NCBI GenBank assembly: GCA_021107375.1
Contig: JAIOSY010000284.1
Coordinates: 1-5,067 of the forward strand
Direction: 5' to 3'
Source: Sulfurimonas sp.
GTDB taxonomy: Bacteria; Campylobacterota; Campylobacteria; Campylobacterales; Sulfurimonadaceae
Length of the DNA: 5,067 nt
Made by a program: the position numbers and the translations under genes. Positions 1 through 5,067 of this stretch are shown piece by piece. The first letter of the stretch is position 1; each line of letters opens with the position of its first letter. A model generated the notes under the pieces. That model was not told the DNA's origin, did not search any database, and saw only the letters and a list, made by a program, of their open reading frames with translations.

Positions 1-260
1 ATAACACTATCAAGCATTGGCATTCCAGCTCTTAAAACTGTTACAACCATGATATTCTCTTCATCTATAGTATAAAAATCACCCTCACCCTGCCACACTG
101 CTATATTTTTTTCTATTAAAGGAAAATTTTTTAATGCCTCATAAACAAGCTGTTTTGTAAGCTCTGCAACAGTATGTCTAAAACGGATAGCATCTCTTCT
201 TTGATCTCTTAGATGTGTCACCAAAGTTTTTGTAACAGGGTTAGATAGTTCATAAATCAT
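1..260 (-). CDS. upp: Uracil phosphoribosyltransferase, N-terminal part (3' end beyond window)
   Basis: This enzyme makes UMP from uracil and PRPP in cytosolic pyrimidine salvage. Only the first 86 codons are present, roughly 40% of the usual ~210 residues, because the gene runs off the left edge. What is visible fits the family: an early [13 protein letters not shown] segment (residues 7-19), the RFR motif (26-28) followed by a helix ending in YEA (40-42), and the LRAG motif at 76-79, whose Arg77 matches the conserved PRPP-site arginine. After LRAG it reads MPMLDSV rather than the GMVDG of the E. coli type, so it resembles the more divergent UPRT branch. The PRPP-binding loop and uracil-binding C-terminus lie outside the window. 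The ATG at 260-258 overlaps the slipin stop codon as ATGA, and AAAAGG lies 6 nt upstream, so it is almost certainly translated as the third gene of the nfeD operon. Family assignment is good; activity cannot be judged from this fragment. Confidence 0.85.
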   Translation of the reverse strand, partial: MIYELSNPVTKTLVTHLRDQRRDAIRFRHTVAELTKQLVYEALKNFPLIEKNIAVWQGEGDFYTIDEENIMVVTVLRAGMPMLDSV

Positions 261-1012
261 TTTTGACCTTTTAAAAGATTATTTAACTCTGTAGAAAATG
301 GAAATACTATCGTATTTGTTTTATCACTAGAGATATCACTCAGAGTTTGAAGATATCGTAGCTGTATACCCAAGTCATTTTGAGAAAGTGTTTGAGCAGC
401 TTTAAGTATATTCTCACTAGCCTCCACTTCACCTTTGGCATTAATAACTTTTGCACGACGTTCACGTTCGGCTTCTGCCTGTTTAGCAATAGCACGAACC
501 ATACTCTCATCCAAGTCTATATGTTTAATCTCCACATTAGATATCTTGATACCCCATGCATCAGTTTGTTTATCTAAAATCTCTTGAATATCTGTGTTTA
601 GTCTTTCACGCTCAGCTAACATCTCATCAAGTTCATGTCCACCAAGTACAGAACGCAGGGTAGTTTGGGCTAACTGGCTTGTAGCAGTATAAAAATTTTC
701 CACTTGAATTATGGCTTTCTCAGAGTTAAGTACGCGAAAGTAAACCACTGCATTTACATGAACCGATACATTATCATGTGAAATCACATCCTGAGTTGGA
801 ACATCCAAAACAATAGTACGAAGATCAACTCTTACCATCTGCTGAATAAATGGAATCAAAATTATAAGTCCCGGACCCTTTACTCCAGTAAAACGACCAA
901 GTGTAAAAACTACACCCCGTTGATACTCTCGTAAGATACGGATAGCCATTGCTAAAAAGATGATAATAATTATAGCTGTAAATATTCCTGTTAATGGTAA
1001 ATCAAAAATCAT
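257..1012 (-). CDS. Slipin / stomatin-like SPFH (band 7) membrane protein
   Basis: Slipins are inner-membrane scaffold proteins that oligomerise and work with NfeD-type proteases in membrane quality control. The 251-residue product has a hydrophobic anchor at about 8-27 and then the stomatin opening [13 protein letters not shown] (29-41). A second hydrophobic stretch around [13 protein letters not shown] (46-58) leads into VDLRT. The SPFH core continues with [15 protein letters not shown] (70-84) and the AVVYFRV strand (88-94). A charged helical segment rich in Ala, Glu and Arg (about 175-205) should form the coiled coil used for oligomerisation. The C-terminal hydrophobic patch NTIVFPFST (233-241) sits where the archaeal stomatin PH1511 is cleaved by its NfeD partner. 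Length is normal for p-stomatins and nothing looks broken. The start is supported by AAAGGA 6 nt upstream of the ATG and by the ATGA overlap with the nfeD stop codon. The adjacent NfeD protease is the expected partner. Confidence 0.95.
   Translation of the reverse strand: MIFDLPLTGIFTAIIIIIFLAMAIRILREYQRGVVFTLGRFTGVKGPGLIILIPFIQQMVRVDLRTIVLDVPTQDVISHDNVSVHVNAVVYFRVLNSEKAIIQVENFYTATSQLAQTTLRSVLGGHELDEMLAERERLNTDIQEILDKQTDAWGIKISNVEIKHIDLDESMVRAIAKQAEAERERRAKVINAKGEVEASENILKAAQTLSQNDLGIQLRYLQTLSDISSDKTNTIVFPFSTELNNLLKGQK
267..272 (-). promoter_or_regulatory. Ribosome binding site for upp
   Basis: AAAAGG on the minus strand lies 6 nt before the upp ATG, inside the last codons of the slipin gene. 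It fixes the upp start at 260 and, with the ATGA overlap, points to coupled translation. Confidence 0.65.
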
Positions 1013-2310
1013 TTTAAATCCTTTATTGGTTTAACTTCCAGTGTAAGACCCAAGAGTTTTATAACCTCAACTCTTTGACCAACGCTTAACATGCTTTTAC
1101 TTTTTGCACTCCATGTTTCACCATGACAAAAAACATGACAACTATTTTGACTCAACTCAGTCACTTCAGCAATAGCACCTATCATCTCCTCTGCGCCAGT
1201 AACTACTTTTGCAGATCTTGAACTTATAAAGAGTCTCATTACTAAAATAAAAAACGCAAGACTCACTAAAGTAAACGCTATAATTAATGGAATTGAAACT
1301 CTGCTACCCAAGACATCAGCATCAAAGAGCAGTAATGAACCAAAGGCAAATGAGACAACTCCACCGATACCGAGTATACCGAATCCGGAGATAAAGACTT
1401 CTGAAACCATAAAGGCTATCCCTAAAACAATCAATAGTAATCCTGCATAATTAAAAGGGATCATATTAAGTGCATAAAGTGCAATTACACCGGAAATTAC
1501 ACCGATAACACCAGGAAATATTGCACCTGGATTCATCAACTCAAAAAATATACCATATATAGCTATTAGAAGAAATATATATGCTATATTTGGGTTAGTT
1601 ATGATTGATAAAAAACGGGTTCTAAAGTCTGCTTCATAATTAATTATTACAGAGCCTTGTATTTTAAGAGTTATACTCTTACCCAAAACTTTAACACCTC
1701 TTCCATCTAGTTTACTTAGTAGTTCTTTGGTATCATTAGCCATTAAATCAATAACACCAAATTCAAGGGCATCCTCGGCAGATAAACTTTTAGCCTCTTG
1801 TACAGCTTCAACAGCCCAAGAGATATTACGGTCATTTAACTGAGCTAAACTTTTTATGTAAGCTTTTGCATCGTTAATAGCTTTTTTTTCAAGAGTAGTT
1901 ATACCACTAGCGTTTGAATCTTCACCCTTTGGCATCGGCATCAGACTAACCGGAGTAGCAGCACCAAGATTTGTTCCGGGTGACATAGCTGCTACATGTG
2001 ATGCATAAAGTAGATAAGTTCCAGCACTAGCAGCTCTGGCACCCTTTGGGGATACATAAGTAATAACAGGGATAGAACTGTTTGTAATCTCTTGAATCAT
2101 CTCACGCATAGAAGAAGACAAGCCTCCAGATGTGTCAAGTTCGATAAGTAGTATTTTGGCATCTTTTATAACTGCAAATGCCATCCCTTCTTTAAGATAA
2201 CTACTGCTTGCAGGACCAATAGCACCCTTTATCTCTAATTTTACAACATACGATGTATTGGAATAGAGTGGTAAAATTAGTAAAAAAAATAAAAATATTA
2301 AGCGTTTCAT
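1009..2310 (-). CDS. nfeD: Full-length NfeD membrane-bound serine protease (ClpP-class)
   Basis: This is the long NfeD type: an N-terminal ClpP-like protease, a membrane region and a C-terminal OB fold. Residues 1-17 form a signal peptide (MKR followed by a Leu/Phe-rich core). The protease domain spans about 21-205. IELDTSGG (56-63) is the glycine-rich oxyanion region, and [12 protein letters not shown] (90-101) contains nucleophile Ser95. Lys143, three residues before Asn146 in the [13 protein letters not shown] segment, matches the general base of archaeal PH1510 (Ser97/Lys138). [13 protein letters not shown] (109-121) is also conserved. About four or five membrane helices follow (roughly 233-362), then the OB domain (about 370-430) with TGAEEMIG and GETW. 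The known family role is cleaving partner stomatins at the membrane, and the slipin gene follows with an ATGA overlap. Oddities are Ser61 where most members have Pro, and two Cys-His pairs at 391-396. The ATG at 2310 has only a weak ribosome site (ATAAG), but the signal peptide begins directly there. Confidence 0.95.
   Translation of the reverse strand: MKRLIFLFFLLILPLYSNTSYVVKLEIKGAIGPASSSYLKEGMAFAVIKDAKILLIELDTSGGLSSSMREMIQEITNSSIPVITYVSPKGARAASAGTYLLYASHVAAMSPGTNLGAATPVSLMPMPKGEDSNASGITTLEKKAINDAKAYIKSLAQLNDRNISWAVEAVQEAKSLSAEDALEFGVIDLMANDTKELLSKLDGRGVKVLGKSITLKIQGSVIINYEADFRTRFLSIITNPNIAYIFLLIAIYGIFFELMNPGAIFPGVIGVISGVIALYALNMIPFNYAGLLLIVLGIAFMVSEVFISGFGILGIGGVVSFAFGSLLLFDADVLGSRVSIPLIIAFTLVSLAFFILVMRLFISSRSAKVVTGAEEMIGAIAEVTELSQNSCHVFCHGETWSAKSKSMLSVGQRVEVIKLLGLTLEVKPIKDLK
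1019..1024 (-). promoter_or_regulatory. Ribosome binding site for the slipin gene
   Basis: AAAGGA on the minus strand lies 6 nt before the slipin ATG and within the 3' end of nfeD. It has the same spacing as the site before upp. It supports the start at 1012 and translation coupled to nfeD. Confidence 0.7.
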
Positions 2311-2362
2311 CTTATAAAACTTTTAAAAGTAAATGGAGCACAATAAGCCCCTTTTTATTAAA

Positions 2363-2368
2363 TTTATA
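2363..2368 (-). promoter_or_regulatory. Candidate -10 box for the nfeD-slipin-upp operon
   Basis: TATAAA on the minus strand lies in the divergent intergenic region, about 53 nt before the nfeD start. There is no recognisable -35 element, and the surrounding DNA is so AT-rich that other boxes, such as TATATA at 2384-2389, are nearly as plausible. A promoter is required somewhere here because nfeD is the first gene on this strand, but the exact position is a guess. Confidence 0.3.
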
Positions 2369-2391
2369 AGAATATTTTATTCCTATATAAC

Positions 2392-2413
2392 TTAATAATT
2401 GTTTAATAATTGT
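2392..2413. repeat. Perfect tandem duplication of an 11-base AT-rich word
   Basis: TTAATAATTGT occurs twice in immediate succession (2392-2402 and 2403-2413) and is followed by a T-tract. The 11-base period is close to one helical turn, so both copies would present the same DNA face. It sits between the two divergent starts, about 38 bases upstream of the lon -10 box and upstream of the presumed nfeD promoter. It could be a regulator site, an UP-like element or a chance replication-slippage product; sequence alone does not decide. Confidence 0.6.
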
Positions 2414-2450
2414 TTTTCGTGAATTTAAGCTCTATTTTGAAAAGTGAAGG

Positions 2451-2456
2451 TATAAT
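2451..2456 (+). promoter_or_regulatory. TATAAT -10 box of the lon-like gene promoter
   Basis: A perfect TATAAT is preceded by a G two bases upstream (GGTATAAT) and has no convincing -35 hexamer. This matches the known housekeeping sigma promoter style of Campylobacterota, where an extended -10 and upstream T-rich tracts replace the -35. A start of transcription near 2462-2464 is predicted, giving a leader of about 36 nt before the ATG at 2499. Confidence 0.65.
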
Positions 2457-2487
2457 TTTTTAGAAGACTGATTTTTTTATTATATAC

Positions 2488-2493
2488 GAAGGG
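2488..2493 (+). promoter_or_regulatory. Ribosome binding site of the lon-like gene
   Basis: GAAGGG lies 5 nt before the ATG at 2499. It is a good Shine-Dalgarno sequence and supports this start over the later methionines. Confidence 0.7.
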
Positions 2494-2498
2494 TTCTA

Positions 2499-4895
2499 AT
2501 GGTTGATTCTCTAAATATCTCACAGCTTTATCATGCATGTGATACTAAACTTTTTTCATTTACAACTACAGAGGAGTTAGAACTTCTTGAGCAGCCTATT
2601 GGGCAAGAAAATGCCCTTGATGCAGCTGATTTTGCTACTAATATCAAACAAGATGGTTACAATCTTTTTGCCATGGGTCCCTCAGGAAGTGGTAAACACT
2701 CTGCTATAATAAGTTTTTTACAAGCTAAGGCAGATAAGGAATCAACCCCTAATGACTGGTGTTATGTCAACAACTTTAAAGACGAGCATAAACCCATAGT
2801 TATAGAACTTCCACCTGGGGATGCAAGAAAATTTAAAGATGACATTGATGAACTTATAGATCTTTTAAAAGCAATACTTCCTACTGTTTTCACAAGTAAC
2901 AACTACCTTAATGAACGTGAAGCAATCAATCAAAAATATATCAATATACAATCAAAAATTTTCCTAAAACTCCAAGAAAAAGCACAAAATTATGATGTTT
3001 CAATGAACAGTTCCTCAAGCACTCGTGTCACTTTTGTGCCTGTCATTAATGGGAAGATACTTTCCGCTGAAGAGTTCGGTGCCATAAAAGGTAAAGAAAA
3101 GGAACAAATTAAAAAAAAGATGGCTAAATTTGAGCTCATTGTCAAAAAAGCACTGTACAAGGTAAGTGAACTGACTAAAGATGTGCAAAAAGAGTTAAAA
3201 GCACTTGATAGAAAAGTGACAAAGGTGGCTGTGGAATCACTTATTGATGAAGTCCGTCATAAGTACAGAGATTTAGAAAAGATTATTAATTATCTTAATG
3301 CTGTTGAAGAGGATGTAATCCATCATGTACAGGATTTTTTAACTAAAGGGGAAAATATTGGTGTAGTACCTTTTATGCAGGAGTTTTATACACCATCTTT
3401 TGCCCGCTACAAAATTAATCTTTTTATCTCTCACAATAAAAACTCCAATGCACCGGTTATTTATGAAGACAATCCGATTCATCAAAATCTTATAGGAAAA
3501 GTTGAACATCTTTCTCAGATTGGTACATTAATTACTGATTTTAATATGATTAAACCAGGTGCTCTGCATAAAGCAAATGGTGGATATCTAATCCTTGATG
3601 CTAGAAAAGTTCTAATGAAACCTTTTGCCTATGAAGGGCTAAAACGTGCTCTACTGGCAAAAGAGATACGAATAGAATCACTAGCTGAACAATACTCCTC
3701 TCTCAGCACCACTTCACTAGAACCAGAATCAATTCCAATCAATCTCAAGGTAGTACTCATAGGTGAGAGAATGTTGTACTATCTTCTATATCACTATGAT
3801 CCTGATTTTAAGGAGCTGTTTAAAGTGAGTGCTGACTTTGAAGATGAGATGCCTCGAAGTGATGAAAATATTCAGTTATATGCCAAAATGATTGGTACCA
3901 TTGCAAAAGACAATGAACTTCTTCCTCTCACACCTGAGGCTGTTGGACGAGTAATAGAACAGAGTTCTCGTGATGTTTCACACTCGCTAAAATTTTCTAC
4001 CCATCTTCACACGCTCTCTGATCTTTTAAAAGAAGCAGATTACTACTCAAAAAAAAGCGATCATTCATCAATAGAAAAAAATGATATTGAAAAAGCACTC
4101 TCTACTAAAGTAGAGCGAATAAATCGTATCCAGATGAAACTCTATGAGCAAATTGATGAGGGAACTATTATGATTAATCTTAGCGGTAGCAGTGTCGGTC
4201 AGATTAATGCACTAAGCTATATCTCAATAGGTGGTCATCATTTCGGTCTTCCATCTCGTATTACTGCCATAACTAGAATCGGTAAAGGCGAAATTCTTGA
4301 TATACAACGTAAAGTAAAACTTAGCGGTCCTATTCACTCTAAAGGGGTAATGATTCTTAGCTCATACCTTGGGTCAAAATACGCCAAAGATATGCCTCTA
4401 AGTTTATCAGCTTCTCTAGTGTTTGAACAATCATATGGAATGATAGAGGGGGATAGTGCATCATCAACCGAATTATATGCTATTCTCTCCTCGCTGGCAG
4501 AACTTCCGATTCAACAAAATATTGCAGTTACCGGTTCAGTAAATCAGTTTGGAGAAATTCAGCCCATAGGTGGTGTTAATGAGAAGATTGAGGGCTTTTT
4601 TGATATATGTAAACGCAGAGATTCAGAGGCATTTTATGGTGTTATTATTCCATATGCCAACATCAAACACCTTATGCTTAAATCAGAGGTTCGTAAAGCT
4701 GTAGAGGATGGTAAGTTTGCTATCTATGCCATTAAATCTATTGATGAGGGAATTTCAATCTTAACTGGTATAGAGGCTGGTAAAGTAAATACTAAAGGCA
4801 ACTTCCCACCTAAATCTGTTAATGGAAGAATTATCACAAGATTAAAGGAACTATCAAAAATACTTAAAAAGTTTTATCACTCAGAAAAAAAATAG
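2499..4895 (+). CDS. Lon-related AAA+ protease (AAA_32/LonB-LonC, YcbZ-like; peptidase S16)
   Basis: This 798-residue protein joins a divergent AAA+ module to a C-terminal Lon protease domain, as in the COG1067 family that includes E. coli YcbZ and Meiothermus LonC; no classical Lon N-terminal substrate domain is present. Walker A is intact (GPSGSGKH, 60-67, Lys66). A mostly helical insertion with highly charged, coiled-coil-like stretches (about 110-290) separates it from the Walker B region GGYLILDARK (361-370), which has Asp367 but no following catalytic Glu. KVVLIGERMLYYLL (417-430) and DPDFKELFKVSADFEDEMPR (434-453) are family hallmarks. The protease domain (about 550-755) has nucleophile Ser653 in EGDSAS and Lys696 in GGVNEK. 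Their 43-residue spacing equals Ser679-Lys722 of E. coli Lon, so proteolysis should be intact. The tail NGRIITRLKELS (775-786) is also typical. It probably degrades unfolded or specific proteins in the cytosol; substrates are unknown. It is transcribed alone, divergent from nfeD. Confidence 0.95.
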   Translation: MVDSLNISQLYHACDTKLFSFTTTEELELLEQPIGQENALDAADFATNIKQDGYNLFAMGPSGSGKHSAIISFLQAKADKESTPNDWCYVNNFKDEHKPIVIELPPGDARKFKDDIDELIDLLKAILPTVFTSNNYLNEREAINQKYINIQSKIFLKLQEKAQNYDVSMNSSSSTRVTFVPVINGKILSAEEFGAIKGKEKEQIKKKMAKFELIVKKALYKVSELTKDVQKELKALDRKVTKVAVESLIDEVRHKYRDLEKIINYLNAVEEDVIHHVQDFLTKGENIGVVPFMQEFYTPSFARYKINLFISHNKNSNAPVIYEDNPIHQNLIGKVEHLSQIGTLITDFNMIKPGALHKANGGYLILDARKVLMKPFAYEGLKRALLAKEIRIESLAEQYSSLSTTSLEPESIPINLKVVLIGERMLYYLLYHYDPDFKELFKVSADFEDEMPRSDENIQLYAKMIGTIAKDNELLPLTPEAVGRVIEQSSRDVSHSLKFSTHLHTLSDLLKEADYYSKKSDHSSIEKNDIEKALSTKVERINRIQMKLYEQIDEGTIMINLSGSSVGQINALSYISIGGHHFGLPSRITAITRIGKGEILDIQRKVKLSGPIHSKGVMILSSYLGSKYAKDMPLSLSASLVFEQSYGMIEGDSASSTELYAILSSLAELPIQQNIAVTGSVNQFGEIQPIGGVNEKIEGFFDICKRRDSEAFYGVIIPYANIKHLMLKSEVRKAVEDGKFAIYAIKSIDEGISILTGIEAGKVNTKGNFPPKSVNGRIITRLKELSKILKKFYHSEKK

Positions 4896-4979
4896 ATAGA
4901 TTATAAAAATATAGAAGATATTTTTGCTTTTACAGATGAACTGGGACCACTTAAAATATGGCGAGCATATTTACTTTAA
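4896..4979 (+). pseudogene. Possible gene remnant directly after the lon stop
   Basis: Reading on in the lon frame after the TAG, 27 further codons are open until TAA at 4977. They spell a protein-like stretch with segments such as EDIFAFTDELGP and LKIWRAYLL. There is no start codon, and the first codon is ATA immediately after TAG. The mix of Asp, Glu, Gly, Pro, Trp and Arg differs from the Lys/Asn/Ile/Phe-rich noise expected of AT-rich intergenic DNA. It may be the decayed 5' end of a gene that once started here; DELGP followed by a hydrophobic strand vaguely recalls the start of amino-acid dehydrogenase-type proteins, but I cannot name it. Chance is a real alternative at this length. Confidence 0.3.
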
Positions 4980-4996
4980 TTAATTTTCATATAGAT

Positions 4997-5015
4997 ACCT
5001 TAAATAGGTCTTTTT
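4997..5015 (+). terminator. Weak candidate terminator downstream of the lon-like gene
   Basis: A short inverted repeat ACCT/AGGT with a 5-base loop (4997-5009) is followed by C and five T residues. The 4-bp stem is thin for an intrinsic terminator, but it is the only hairpin plus T-tract found after the gene on the plus strand. Confidence 0.3.
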
Positions 5016-5025
5016 AGATGAAATG

Positions 5026-5041
5026 TAATAAATATTTATTA
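5026..5041. repeat. Perfect 16-base AT-only palindrome
   Basis: TAATAAATATTTATTA reads identically on both strands and is followed by a run of A residues. It lies in non-coding DNA near the right edge. It could be an operator for a gene starting beyond the window, part of an AT-rich terminator read from the right, or a chance product of base composition. Confidence 0.4.
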
Positions 5042-5067
5042 AAAAACAGCGATACTATTTGCGAAAG

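Noticed and set aside
380..577. 65-codon open frame on the plus strand
   Set aside because: It lies wholly inside the slipin gene on the opposite strand, has Cys/Phe/Thr-rich composition typical of an antisense shadow, and shows no ribosome site or recognisable domain.
2342..2359. AATAA/TTATT hairpin with a C-rich loop in the nfeD leader region
   Set aside because: The stem is five A-T pairs only, too weak for a terminator or attenuator, and there is no sign of a riboswitch or leader peptide.
4884..4895. Possible programmed frameshift at the A8 run before the lon stop
   Set aside because: A -1 shift meets a TAA after only a few codons and gives no meaningful extension; Lys-rich C-termini ending in A-runs are common in AT-rich genomes.
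2499..4895. Idea that the lon-like gene is a phage- or island-borne protease
   Set aside because: Codon use looks like that of the neighbouring operon, and there are no integrase, tRNA, direct-repeat or IS signs in the window.
5018..5067. Short ATG-started frame (MKCNKYLL...) open to the right edge
   Set aside because: Only 16 codons are visible, the upstream AGG is weak and about 9 nt away, and the frame overlaps the AT palindrome. It could be the start of a next gene, but nothing here supports it beyond being open.

Overview
This AT-rich window is built like a Campylobacterota chromosome, perhaps a Sulfurimonas-type sulfur oxidiser. The signs are low GC, tightly packed genes, many AAA/GAA/CTT-type codons, and a promoter with a TATAAT -10 box preceded by a G and lacking a clear -35. 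The phylum is an inference from composition and gene style. No rRNA, tRNA, CRISPR array or mobile element is visible.

Positions 1-2310 on the minus strand hold a three-gene operon, read right to left. It starts with a full-length NfeD-type membrane serine protease (1009-2310), followed by a slipin/stomatin-like SPFH protein (257-1012) and the 5' part of a uracil phosphoribosyltransferase gene (1-260, running off the left edge). Both junctions are identical 4-base ATGA stop/start overlaps, and each downstream start has a Shine-Dalgarno 6 nt upstream, inside the preceding gene. NfeD plus slipin is a classic membrane quality-control pair. In the archaeal PH1510/PH1511 pair the NfeD protease clips the hydrophobic C-terminus of its stomatin. 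Coupling of a pyrimidine-salvage gene behind this pair is the less expected part.

Positions 2311-2498 are a divergent intergenic region. It carries a perfect tandem duplication of an 11-base AT-rich word, a strong TATAAT promoter box towards the right, and weaker promoter-like sequence towards nfeD.

Positions 2499-4895 on the plus strand encode a 798-residue Lon-related AAA+ protease of the AAA_32/LonB-LonC (YcbZ-like) type. It has an intact Walker A, a large helical insertion, an atypical Walker B, and a complete Ser653-Lys696 protease dyad. The divergent region therefore separates two Ser-Lys proteases, one in the membrane and one presumably cytosolic.

Positions 4896-5067 contain no confident gene. 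They hold 27 in-frame protein-like codons directly after the Lon stop (a possible gene remnant), a weak hairpin with a T-tract, and a perfect 16-base AT palindrome. I found no convincing evidence for a wholly new system. The best leads are the NfeD-slipin-upp coupling, a CHxxCH micro-duplication in the NfeD OB domain, and the remnant after lon.
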